DNA of 64,000 bases from Apteryx mantelli (Eukaryota; Chordata; Aves; Apterygiformes; Apterygidae), in NCBI RefSeq assembly GCF_036417845.1, contig NC_089980.1, forward strand, positions 57,720,501 to 57,784,500, read 5' to 3'. The first letter of the stretch is position 1. Each line of letters starts with the position of its first letter. Shown piece after piece: positions 24,306-35,470 of the stretch. The notes beneath the pieces are model-generated. The model saw only the letters and a program-made list of their open reading frames with translations. It was not told the origin of the DNA and did no database searches. A program made the translations under genes and the position numbers.

Positions 24306-27300
24306 GCCTGTAGGAGATGTGGGATGGACTCTGCCCCATACCTCGTAGTTTCATGCTGGCAGATGTCTCTCAGCTGCAGAGCTGATAATACAGTGCAGAC
24401 CCCAGTAAATCTCAGGTGCCAAGCACAGGATTTGCTCTTTGTGGAGAGAGCAACCTCTAATGTGCCAACAGCATGGAGCCACGTCTTGCTCAGGGACCCC
24501 CAAAGTGCAGATGCAGGCAGCCTGAAGGGTCATGGCCATGCTGAGTGGCCCGATCTGGTGCAGGGGGTGCTGGAGCAGCAGGGACACCAGGATGCAGCAC
24601 TGCAGGTTGTGAGGTGTTTGGGCAGGGGACTGTGGCCAGCTCTCAAAGGTGTGCTGCCAGCTGCAGCTGAGCACGAGTCCCCACCTTATCATATAACCCA
24701 ATGTAACCATCCTGGGAACCCTGAGGTCCAGAATCTGTTAGTTTAACCTGATAGTAATGTAGACACAAATAATTAGTGATATTGCCTGCCCAGCTTGATA
24801 TACTTTCATAGGCACTCAGAAAACAAAGAAAAAAAGCCTTGCCAAGGCAACTACCCTGTTGCTAACCCAAAGCTGAGGCTGTTAATATCTGTGGGCCTCA
24901 GTATTTTGCCTTGGTTCTTGAAACGCTGTGACTTCTACTGATACTAACCACATCCCTTCACTCAGTGTCACCCACAAGCAGAGCATGGTGGGTAGAAAGA
25001 ACCAAGAGAAGACAGTCTCCACGAGAGAACGCAGCAAGCCATTCCTTCAGCAAGCGGCAGCAGGTCTGCTTCAAATGGCATAACTGCAGATGGACAGACA
25101 GATCTCTCCAGATCTGTTTAAAAACACACAGCAGAGAAAAATCCAGTTCTCTCAATTAGACATCTGTCTACCCCACCAGTGCTTGTTTTTTTCTCTCCTG
25201 CCTTCTCCTGCCTTTTACATAATGAGCACCACAGAACAAAAAGTGAAGCCAAAGCAAACATCAACTTAGAGCAAGAGTTTGACCTAGGAGAGTCAAAAGT
25301 GAGGTCCCCAAATTTTAAAGCAAACACCTACCAGATTTTCAAAAGCACAGTTGGGAGGACTGTTGCCTCAGTCTATAAACAAGGAAATGATTCACACACC
25401 ATCAGAGTTAAAAGCCCAACCCTGAGGAACCAGATCCCCCCTGAATATTCACTTCCTGATGAGATCAGCAACAGAGAGCAGGAGCCCACCAGGTGAGCAT
25501 CTGATGGCTCTTGCCAGAGAATATATAATGATACCCAAATTTTTAACTCTGGAGATGAAAGTCAGTGAGAACAATTAATGTAAATGTCTGTTCCAAAGTC
25601 TGTGACATAAGTTGCCTTTATCATTTTAGGGGAATTCATTAGTCATGTTATTCCGGGGATACTATTTCAGGTTGTGTCGAGGCTTGGAGTCCTGAGCTCT
25701 TAGTCAAAGTGTGCTAAACCATTTCCTAAAGAACAAATTCTTATTTGTGAATATTTGCCCAAACAGACTTCAAATTAATTCCCAGGTCTTTGCAGACTTC
25801 ACACAATTCATCAGTTTCTCATGATCAGTCTGGGGCAGCATAGAGTCAGGCTCATGGTCCTTTCATGTTTTCTCATTAAAAAACACCCATTGTTACATTA
25901 ATAAGACAAGAGCATCTCAGCAGGACATATAGCTATGTGACATTTCAAGGCTTTTGAAGAAAATGCACAGAAAGGAAGTGAACCCCAGCAGCTCCAGCCA
26001 GCAAGAAAACAAGTAAATGAGCTTTTGGTGTGGAGAACAAAGAGGAGGGAGCCAGGGAGTGGATAAAGAAAGTGGAAATATGACAGAAAAGGAGAAATCA
26101 CTCTGCTTGGGAACCTCATTAGTATCAACAGACTCGAAAGAGTGAAAGACTTCAGAGGTCAAACTGTTCTGAAGTGTCCAGCTCACTTAGGCTGGATAAA
26201 AGACACCAAAAAACACTGTCCCATTCTTTCCAGTGTATCACACCCTGTACTGAGTCCCATTCTGAACTGACTAAACAAAATGGTTGGATTCACTGAGTGT
26301 CCCTGTATCTATTACACCTTATTTATTTTGACGGTTTTTCCTTCAGACTCAGCCAGCAGAGTAGGGTAAAGACATTGGAAACAGTGCCTCATCATAGGAC
26401 TCTAGGAACACCAGGGGTCCTAGATTTAGCTAACACTAAGGCCTATGTATGTCAAATTTTTTGCAGGCATACATTTTTATTTGGGCTCATCTGTCCTCAT
26501 GTGATTATCCTTCCCTTAGTTTCAAACTTCAGCTAAGACCATGCAAACCATGCATTCATGGCTAGCAGCAATAAATACTCCCTCCATTTGATGCTATTGC
26601 CAGGTTGGTCAGCGCTTCCCCAGCTCAGAGCAGCAGCTAAATCCCACCAGACTGAGGGAGTGGAAAGCATCTGTAAACACTGGTGACAAGTCTAAACACT
26701 GACTCCCCTGTTCTGCAGTATGAACAGCTGCTGGCAACAAAAGCAAATAAATCCACGCTTTACACAAATATTTATTAGTAGTGAAAATTTGTTTTAAAAA
26801 AGTAGATTTTTTCCTAACCACTCTAGACTGCCTTTCTACAAGCTCCACATTTAGTATGTACATGGCCTAATGCATTCCCCACTACACTGAATGTGCTCCA
26901 CCTTTATTATAAGGGTACTTTTCCTTAGAGACAGGAAAGCACAAGCTTGTTATATACTCATTTCAGTACTTTTCACTTTTTCCTGTGAGTTCTTGACAGC
27001 CATCCTTTCAAGTAGCCTCCACACTTCATCAACATACTGAATATGCTAATCCCATTTCTCAGTGTGCTGAACTCTCCCTCTATTCTTTCACTTAGACCAA
27101 GCAGCTCAACTTCTTTAGTGAAAGGTTGAGAAACATCTTCACTTCCTATATTTTCCATCATATGTCCTCAGGCCTTTTAGAAATCATTGAATATTTGCTG
27201 ACTTATAACTTTGGGAAAGAGGGTCTTCCCATAAAACACATCACATTCCTGCTTTTTTAAAACCTTGTTTACTTTTTTTTGATAGAGAAGAAATAAAATA

Positions 27301-27512
27301 TTCCCACAGAGATGCCACACAGCATAACTCATGCTTCCAATGGATTGTATTGTTTTGGAAATTTTATGTCACCAAACCAGACAGTATCTGGTTTAGATGT
27401 CTTAGAAGTATTGAAGTTTATACATTTCCAAAACATTTGCTTCCTGGTCTAAAAATTCCCACATGTAGTCTCTGATAAAGGACAGATTTTTTTCACTGGC
27501 AAGATTTGGTCA
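24306..27512. other. Intergenic DNA, no gene recognised
   Basis: A GC- and TG-richer patch at 24,320-24,750 has open frames on both strands (140 codons plus, 119 codons minus) without recognisable domains; overlapping frames on both strands argue for chance. A 105-codon plus frame at 25,179-25,496 is also anonymous. No repeat was confidently identified in the remainder. Confidence 0.5.
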
Positions 27513-27595
27513 GATCACAGAATCACAGAGTGGTTGAGGTTGGAAGGGACCTCTGGAGATCATCTAGTCCAACCCCCCTGCTCAAGCAGGGTCAC
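27513..27595 (-). other. CR1 3' UTR and octamer tail
   Basis: This follows the ORF2 stop on the minus strand. The last part reads ACTCTGTGATTCTGTGATCT, two units of the ATTCTGTG-type octamer with which avian CR1 copies end. In CR1 the 3' UTR hairpin and octamer repeats are thought to be recognised by the element's own reverse transcriptase. No poly-A is present, as expected for CR1. Confidence 0.85.
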
Positions 27596-30452
27596 CTAGA
27601 GCACGTTGCACAGGATCACATCCAGGCAGGTTTTGAATATCTCCAGAGAAGGAGACTCCACAACCTCTCTGGGCAACCTGTTCCAGTGCTCTGTCACCCT
27701 CACAGTGAAAAAGTTTTTCCTCATGTTCAGATGGAAGTGTCTGTGTTTCAGTTTGTGCCCGTTGCCTCGCGTCCTGTCGCTCGGCACCACTGAAAAGAGT
27801 CTGGCTCCATCCTCTTGACACCCTCCCTTCAGATACCTGTACACATTGATAAGATCTCCTCTCAACCTTCTCTTCCCCAAGCTAAACAGGCCCAGCTCTC
27901 TCAGTCTTTCCGCATAAGAGAGATGTTCCAGTCCCCTAATCATCTTTGTAGCCCTTCGCTGGACTTGCTCCAGTAGTGCCACATCCCTCTTGTACTGGGG
28001 AGCCCAGAACTGGACGCAGTACTCCAGATGTGGCCTCACCAGGGCTGAGTAGAGGGGGAGGGTCACCTCCCTCGACCTGCTGGCAACACTCTTCCTGATG
28101 CAGCCCAGGATACCATTGGCTTTCTTGGCCACAAGGGCACATTGCTGCCTCATGCTTAACTTGGTGTCCACCAGCACTCCCAGGTCCTTCTCAGCAGAGC
28201 TGCTTTCCAGCAGGTCAACCCCCAACCTGTACTGGTGCATGGGATTATTCCTCCCTAGGTGCAGGACCCTGCACTTCCCTTTGTTGAACTTCATGAGGTT
28301 CCTCTCCGCCCACCTCTCCAGCCTCTCCAGGTCTCTCTGAATGGCAGCACAGCCCTCCGGTGTATCGGCCACTCCTCCCAGTTTTGTATCGTCAGCAAAC
28401 TTGCTGAGGGGGCACTCTGTGCCTTCATCCAGGTCATTGATGAATAAGCTGAACAAGACTGGACCCAGTACTGACCCCTGGGGGACACCGCTAGCTACAG
28501 GCTTCCAACTAGACTCTGTGCCACTGATCACAACCCTGTGAGCTCTGCCATTCAGCCAGTTCTTAAGCCACCTCACTGTCCACTCATCTAGCCCACACTT
28601 CCTGAGCTTCCCTATGAGGATGTTATGGGAGACAGTGTCAAAAGCCTTGCTGAAGTCAAGGCAGACAACATCCACTGCTCTCCCCTCATCTACCCAGCCA
28701 GTCATTCCATCAGAGAAGGCTATCAGATTGGTTAGGCATGATTTCCCCTTGGTGAAGCCATGCTGACTACTCCTGATCACCTTCTTGTCCTCCACATGCT
28801 TGGAGATGGCCTCCAGGATGAGCTGCTCCATCACCTTTCCAGGGATGGAGGTAAGGCTGACTGGCCTGTAGTTCCCTGGGTCCTCCTTCTTGCCCTTTTT
28901 GAAGACTGGGGTGATATTGGCTTTCTTCCAGTCTTCAGGCACCTCTCCTGTTCTCCATGACCTTTCAAAGATGATGGAGAGTGGCTTAGCAATAACATCC
29001 GCCAGCTCCCTCAGCACTCGTGGGTGCATCCCATCAGGGCCCATGGATTTGTGGGTGTCAAGTTTTCTTAAATGATCTCTAACCCACTCCTCCACCAAGG
29101 GAAAGTCTTCCTTTCTCCAGACTTTCTCTCTTGCCTCCAGGGTCTGGGGTTCCTGAGGGCTGGCCTGAGCAGTAAAGACTGCAGCAAAGAAGGCATTCAG
29201 TAACTCTGCCTTCTCTGCATCCTTCGTCACCAGGGCACCCACCCCATTCAGCAAAGGGCCCACATTTTCCCTAGTCTTCCTCTTGCTACTGATGTATTTG
29301 AAGAAGCCTTCTTGTTGTCCTTGACATCTCTTGCCAGATTTAATTCCAAACGGGCCTTAGCCTTCCTCGTCACATCCCTGCATACTCTCACAATGTTCCT
29401 ATATTCCTCCCAAGTGGCCTGTCCCCCTTTCCACTTTCTGTAGACTTCCTTCTTCTGGTTGAGTTTTGCCAGGAGCTCCTTGCTCATCCATGCAGGTCTC
29501 CTGCCTCCTTTGCTTGACTTCTTACTCATAGGGATGCACCACTCTTGAGCCTGGAGGAAGTGATGTTTGAATATTAACCAGCTCTCTTGAATGCCCCTTC
29601 CTTCTAGGGCCCTAACCCATGGGATTCCTCCAAGTAAGTCCCTGAAGAGGCCAAAGTTTGCTCTCCTAAGTCCAGGGTTGCGATCCTACTTAGTGCCCTG
29701 CCTCCTCCTCGCAGGATCCTGAACTCCACCATCTCACGGTCACTGCAGCCAAGGCTGCCCCCGACCTTCACATCTTCCACCAGTCCTTCTTTGTTTGTTA
29801 GTATGAGGTCCAGCAGCACACCTCTCCTTGTTGGCTCCTCCACCACCTGTGTCAAGAAGTTGCCACCAATGCTCTGCAGGAACCTCCAGGACTGTTTGTG
29901 CCCAGCTGTGTTGTCTTTCCAGCAGATATCAGGGTGGTTGAAGTCCCCCATGAGAACCAGGGCCTGGGATCGTGAGGCCACTTCCAGCTGTCTGTAGAAG
30001 GCCTCATCGACTTCCTCTTCCTGATCAGGCGGCCTGTAGTAAACACCCACAACAGTGTCACCCATGCTAGCCTGCCCTTTAATCCTTACCCATAAGCTCT
30101 CGACTTGCTCTTCATCCACCCCTAGGCACAGCTCAATACATTCCAGTTGCTCTCTCACATAAAGAGCAACTCCACCACCTCGCTTTCCTGGCCTGTCTTT
30201 CTTAAAAAGCACATAGCCATCCATGACAGCACTCCAGTCATGCGAGCTATCCCACCATGTCTCTGTAATGGCAATGAGATCATGGCCCTGCGACCGCACA
30301 CACATCTCTAGTTCTTCCTGTTTGTTCCCCATGCTGCATGCATTGGTGTACAGGCATTTCAGAGAGGCGATCGAGCATGCAGGTTTCCCGGGAGGGGTAC
30401 AAGAGGATCCTCCATAGCCACATCCCATGCGCACTTCCCTGGCTGCATTCAC
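27596..30452 (-). pseudogene. CR1 ORF2 (AP endonuclease plus reverse transcriptase), two frameshifts
   Basis: ORF2 normally nicks target DNA and copies the element's RNA at the nick. Three consecutive frames cover it. 30,452-29,604 carries the APE-type endonuclease: N38, E64 in ETWWD, D170/N172 in GDFNHPD, and SDR at 237-239 where the family usually has SDH. A frame around 29,529-29,248 carries the linker ([20 protein letters not shown] region). 29,263-27,596 carries 555 open codons of reverse transcriptase: NYRPVSLTS at 131-139, DFSKAFDT at 203-210, PQGSVLGP at 261-268, catalytic FADD at 289-292, and the C-terminal domain to the stop. The frame changes lie near 29,668 and near 29,308. Each fits loss of one base. 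As it stands the copy cannot make a continuous ORF2 protein. Start chosen at the first Met after ORF1; the true start may be slightly upstream. Confidence 0.92.
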
Positions 30453-30529
30453 CTGCTGGAGGCGTCCTGACTTGAGCTGTCTTTTGCCAACTACCCTGGC
30501 ACTATAACTCTCCCCTTCCCCCGTCTTTC

Positions 30530-31615
30530 CTAGTTTAAAGCCCTCCTTACCAGGTTGGCCAACCTGTTGGCAAAGACACGTGTGCCCTGCTTAGTGAGGT
30601 GGATTCCATCTCTCCCCAGCAGTTGGGGATCTTCAAACAGGGTCCCACAGTCATAGAAACCAAAACCCTGTTGCCAACACCAGCGGCGCAGCCAGTCGTT
30701 AACTTGGAAAGTCCGTCTCCTCCTCCTCCTCTCATCCATCCCCCTCACTGGCAGGATTGAGGAGAAGATGACCTGGGCTCCCAGACCCTTGACCACCACC
30801 CCCAGAGCTCTGAAATCCTGCTTGATGGTCTCCAGTTTGCCCTTGGTGCCATTAGTGCCCACATGGAAGAGCAGCAGTGGGTAATAGTCCGAAGCGTGGA
30901 CAAGCCTTGGCAGTCTTTCCATGACATCTCTCACACGAGCCCCCGGCAGGCCACAAACCTCTCTAGACATGAGGTCAGGTCGGCAGATAGGTGCCTCCGT
31001 CCCCTGCAGCAGGGAGTCCCCCACAGCAATCACCCGCCGCTTCTTCCGGGCGTTCCGGCAAGGCACAGGGTCTGTTGTCCCAGGTACTTCCCTTGCAGCC
31101 ATGCCCATCTCTTCCTCATCCCAGAGGGCACTAAACCTGTTCTTCAGCTGCAAGTCTTTGGGAGGAGTAGGAGCCTTTCTCCTCCCACGAGCAGTGACCA
31201 GTTTCCAGCCTTCTTCTACGATGTCATGATGTACCGTTTCACACGGCACAGAGCCCTCTGGCAACTCCACTGCTGCGGGGGGTTGGGACTCCCGAAGCTG
31301 CACAGTCTCTGAGAATACCCTGTCTATCTCTTGCTCCGCTTCTCGGATGCTGCGCAGCCTACTGACCTCCTCCCGTAACTCCCTTACCTGACAACACAGC
31401 TCGTCAACAGCAGCACAGCTCCTGCAGGAGAGCTGGCTGCCAGCCCAGGCCTCCCGGAGAGGCCCCAAGCACTCCCTGCAGCCTGAGACCTGTAGAGCCG
31501 CATCTACTGTCAGAGGGTCTGTCTGGGTCCCAGCCTCTGACACAGCAACTCCAACAGCCACTAGGGAATGTGCTCCATGGCATGTCACGACCATACTTGA
31601 GGAAGTGTACACCAC
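30530..31615 (-). CDS. CR1 ORF1 protein (zinc-knuckle-like region, coiled coil, SGNH esterase), intact
   Basis: 361 codons without interruption. Residues about 46-75 are cysteine-rich (C46-x2-C49, C64-x2-C67, C74, C75), as in the zinc-binding part of CR1 ORF1. Residues about 76-105 are charged heptad-like sequence likely to form a coiled coil. Residues about 194-360 are an SGNH/GDSL-type hydrolase: GDS at 199-201 (nucleophile S201), glycine in the VCGLPG block at about 220-225, GTN at 253-255 (N255), and DGIH at 336-339 (D336, H339). An esterase domain in CR1 ORF1 is established for this clade; its role is unproven, with membrane or RNP handling among the ideas. ORF1 is thought to bind element RNA. 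All four catalytic blocks are kept here. Start chosen at the first Met; Met8 is an alternative. It is the only complete element frame in the window. Confidence 0.88.
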   Translation of the reverse strand: MVYTSSSMVVTCHGAHSLVAVGVAVSEAGTQTDPLTVDAALQVSGCRECLGPLREAWAGSQLSCRSCAAVDELCCQVRELREEVSRLRSIREAEQEIDRVFSETVQLRESQPPAAVELPEGSVPCETVHHDIVEEGWKLVTARGRRKAPTPPKDLQLKNRFSALWDEEEMGMAAREVPGTTDPVPCRNARKKRRVIAVGDSLLQGTEAPICRPDLMSREVCGLPGARVRDVMERLPRLVHASDYYPLLLFHVGTNGTKGKLETIKQDFRALGVVVKGLGAQVIFSSILPVRGMDERRRRRRTFQVNDWLRRWCWQQGFGFYDCGTLFEDPQLLGRDGIHLTKQGTRVFANRLANLVRRALN

Positions 31616-32025
31616 AGGAATCAGAAATGAAGGTTCCTTCGTGCACCCTTTTGCGCAAACTGCTGCCTCTGGGAGCTGCTCTCTAGGCCTGGCTCTTATA
31701 CAGGCCTCTCCCTAGCACTAGCTAAGAGGGTGCTTGACCTGTCCTAATCAAGGGCCACTGGGATCAAAGGCCCCAACTCCCTCTGGTCAGGGGCAATCAA
31801 GAGAGCTCGTTAGCAGCAGCCACTCCTAGCTAGAGCTTTTCCCAGGAGAAGTCAAGGCCTCCTGCAGCTGTCCTTGCCTAGCTTCCCCTTTCCTGGTCAC
31901 AGCAATCACCTTCTAGTTCCTCAGGGGTCCTCAGAAAGCCCACAACTTCCAACAAGATCCTCAAGGTCTAGTCAGAGCCCAAACACTGCTGTGCAAACTG
32001 CTGCGTCTGTTCGCTGCCTCTGTTA
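31616..32025 (-). promoter_or_regulatory. CR1 5' UTR / presumed internal promoter
   Basis: About 410 bases upstream of ORF1, GC-richer than the flank, which turns AT-rich beyond about 32,030. Full-length LINEs carry an internal promoter here. Two near-identical 18-base motifs, GCGCAAACTGCTGCCTCT at 31,653-31,670 and GTGCAAACTGCTGCGTCT at 31,991-32,008 (plus-strand text), lie 338 bp apart in the same orientation. This suggests a partly duplicated 5' module. Promoter activity is inferred from position, not shown. Confidence 0.6.
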
Positions 32026-35000
32026 GCTAACTTTGATAACTTTCAGTTTTTCAAAAATTGTAAAATAAATACATTCTTCAGTGTAACCTTATAAAAATAC
32101 CCCCCAAAACAAACCCCAAGATATTTAGATACATTTTTTCATATGGAGGAGCTCATAAATTGAAGTTGGCTGAAGCCACCATGAAAAGAAATTTTTTTTT
32201 AAAGGAACTGCATTGGTAAAAAAAAGTAAAAATGCAGAACTTTTAATTAAAAGATCTGTTTTTCCCCTTAAAGAAAATCCCTAAATAGTTTGGGGATTCG
32301 TGACCTTTTAGGGTTTTTTGATTTTCATAAAAATCAAGCATTTTCATTTATCAAAATCTTTTCATGGGGAAATAAGCAATTCCCTGACCAGTTATTTGAA
32401 GTGTCTTGGATTATCTACCCATATTTGTCACGTAGAAGAAAAGAATAAAAAATCTCCCACAGGTGGCATCTACCAAACTGACTCTAATACTGGTAGGCAG
32501 ATGCAAGTAATTAATTTATGAGCTGATATTTATTGCCATTTCAAGGTGATTAGGAGCATCTGTGCGGAGAAACAGAACTTACTAGCCTTAAGGAACTGTT
32601 GTGCAAATCAAGCCAAATGCACAGCATTGACCTCCAGAAGCCCAGAAGATGACTAAGAGAAGAAAGCACCACAAAGAGAAGGCATTCTGAAATAGCATTT
32701 CTGTATCAAAATTAAGTTGGAGAAAAATAAATACTGGTTATTATTCCTGTACGACATCAAGGACCAAAGGGGATTTTTAATACTTACATGCATCAAGTTG
32801 ACCGTTTGGTTTTAAACTGCAAATAAATTTTCAGTAAGAAGAACTACCGCAGATCCAATATTGTCTTTGCAATAGAATTACTGACAGTCATCAAAACACC
32901 AGTTTACAGTACAGTAGGTTGGTTGACCAAAATTACAGATAATAAAGTAAGCATATTTTCAGCACACCTATAATCTGTACAAGGAGTTTTTTAGTTAATA
33001 TCTAACAGTGTTCTCCTCAGATAAATAATTAGAAAATATTCTTTCCTCAAACTATTCTTAGAGGAAAAGTATTAACACTTTTTATCTCAAAGTTGTGCTA
33101 ATAAGGAGATGTTATTGTTAATAGTTTTTTTCCTAACAAGATTCTGATTTGCTGGGTTGTTACCAGAAATTGTGTGCAGATGCCAAACATGCCACTGCTT
33201 TCGATTATTAATCATACTAAAAAGTCCTCTGATTTATTTTCTTTCCATTAAAAAAAGTAGTGAATTTCATACCAGTTTAAGGAAGACTACAGTCTCTTCT
33301 TACTCAACAGGTACAATATGAATGGCATCCTCATTTTTGATTAGTAGTGATAACCCTGCGAAGTGCTTCCATTCCTAAGCAGAGAGACTGAATAAACAGA
33401 TTGTCAACAAGGGCATCAGGCTGTGGAGGAACTTTTAGTCGTATGGCTGTTCAGGCCAATACTTCCAAACATTTCACACCTACCACTAAAAGGCATTATC
33501 TGGGTAATAAATTGGAACCCAAACCACACCTGTTGGCATGCCAGTGTCTTGAGATTTTTTTATTTCCCCCTTTTGATGTTGTAATCAGCCATGATTTTCT
33601 GTGAAAAGCCACACCAAAAATCCATGCTTCAAACACCCTTGATTTACCCTTGTGGGAATTTGAAGTGGCTACAAAAAAAGAAAAAAAAAAATCCAGAACA
33701 GAGATTTAATGAATGAAGTTTGTTAAAAACATGCAGGAAGAACACCACACAGTGTCATGCAACCTGCTCCAGAGAGCAGCTTCTCTGGGAGGACCATCGT
33801 TGTTGGACCATGACTGTGCCACTGAGGGCACATAGCAGGGACTTGCACATAAACACTCTCTCTGGGTTTTCTGATCTCTCTCTGAGGGCTGAAGATGACC
33901 TGCCCAAAAGGACCAGCTGATGGGGAGGGAGCATCATTATCCTCGTATGCTCTTATGCTCCTCTTACAGCTTCCCCCTTTCTGCACTCTCCCCCTCCCTT
34001 CTCCTTACGCCTTTCCCTCAGAGTCTTTGGGAGTGTTTGTGCTGCCAAATTTCAAATTGTCTAACATTCCTTCTTGTCCCAGGAGCATAGTTTCACAATT
34101 ACAGTACCACTTCACATAAAAGATGTACATTATTTTTAAAGTCAATATTCAGAGATATTTTCCCCTTTATCTTGAGTCTCCTGACTTGTAACTTCACACA
34201 GGCCCTTAAACATCTGGTCAGCCAGACTCTTTGCAGGCAAAGACTTTAGTATGTAGTATTGGGTGTCACTTCACAATTCTCTCCTTTGCTATTGAACTCA
34301 CCAGTCTGACAGGGTGGAAAATCCCTGCTGATAAGGAGACCCAGAATGGAAAATCTGATGGTCTCTCTAGGGCAGAGGAATGGAGAGCCACCTCCGCATC
34401 CTCTGAATATGTCACATGGGAGAACAAAGCATAACTCCTGCAGGGAAAGGAAGCTATTGGAGGTGTGGGGTTGGGCAAATACACCTTGGGAGAAAGGAGT
34501 AAATATAAAGCAGCAGTAAGGTCAGAAACAACAAAAACAAGCTGTTCAAAAATATCAGCAGTGCCCTGTAGTCCCAAAATGAATGGAAATGCCTTTCTGC
34601 ATTCTCAGAATCCCCACTAAAGCAAATTACAGCAGTTGTCTCACTATAAACAAGCAATTGCATGGGCAGTAAAGCTAAACAAATTATTTTTCTATGACTC
34701 ATGTTTTGTGGTTGGATTTGCTGATATCCAATAGGATGGCAGAGCTTCTTATATCATCCTTTGCCATTAGGGCATTGTATGATTTCTCTCCCGTGCATAC
34801 TCTCCAGTGTCTAAAAAGGCATAAATTTGTACTGCAGCTTTGTTTTTTTTCTTGTGGAGACACACTAATAAGGCCTGTCTAGCTCCCCTCCTCATCTACT
34901 TTCTCCCAAAACCTGTAAGAGCATAACAGCTGAGACCGATGCCCTCCTGCCAATCTGCCTGAATCTGCTGGTCAGTCTCAACAGTTGTTAGTGGGCAGAT

Positions 35001-35446
35001 GGGCATAATCCCACAAGCCTTCTCAACTTTAAAAAATAGTCTAAGAAGAAAAGACACCTTGTTCATTCTTGCAGTTTCATTGAGAGTTGCCCTCGGACTG
35101 AGAGTGATGTGAAAAATTCCTGTGGAGTTCCCTCACGAATCTTTCTTCTGAATGAAGAGAGAGGGGAGAAAGTATACAATAAGATATGTAACATCAGAAA
35201 GATTTTCAAAACTCATTCTGAGAACACAGCATGACACACAGTATTCCTGTTCCCAACTGAGAAAACTTGCTGTAGCTTTCTAATGCCACACTGTCAGTGG
35301 GTCTTGCAGTTGTTCTGTTGCCGCTGAGATAGCAAGGAGTCAGAATTAGCAAATTAGTTCAGAGTTAAAAAGAACAAAAAATAAAATAAAATCCTCCCCC
35401 ACTCCCCCCCAAAACACCAGTCTTTTACAGCAAGACTGAATCGTTA

Positions 35447-35470
35447 TTCCCCAATTAATTCCCCAATTAA
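35447..35470. repeat. Perfect 12-bp tandem duplication
   Basis: The unit TTCCCCAATTAA occurs twice head to tail with no mismatch. A recent replication-slippage event is the simplest explanation; no function is implied. Confidence 0.9.

Larger units (their letters stand above)
27513..32025 (-). mobile_element. Essentially full-length CR1 LINE (about 4.5 kb)
   Basis: A non-LTR retrotransposon of the chicken repeat 1 clade, read right to left. It has a 5' UTR (about 31,616-32,025), ORF1 (31,615-30,530), a 77-base gap, ORF2 (30,452-27,596) and a short 3' UTR with the CTGTGATTCTGTGATCT-type octamer tail (27,513-27,595). Most avian CR1 copies are 5'-truncated to a few hundred bases, so a copy with both ORFs and a 5' UTR is uncommon. 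ORF1 is unbroken and ORF2 has two one-base frameshifts, so the insertion is young compared with every other repeat here. I could not find a convincing target-site duplication, which is normal for CR1. The outer 5' boundary is an estimate (within about 20 bases), placed where sequence like the 5' UTR motif gives way to AT-rich flank. Confidence 0.92.

Noticed and set aside
24324..24746. 140-codon plus frame with a 119-codon antisense partner
   Set aside because: Both strands open at once in a TG/CA-rich patch; neither shows a known domain.
27506..31312. Plus-strand frames across the CR1 (up to 149 codons)
   Set aside because: They are antisense shadows of the CR1 ORFs.
27495..32060. Target-site duplication around the full-length CR1
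   Set aside because: Compared the flanks at both ends and saw no convincing direct repeat. CR1 often makes none or very short ones.
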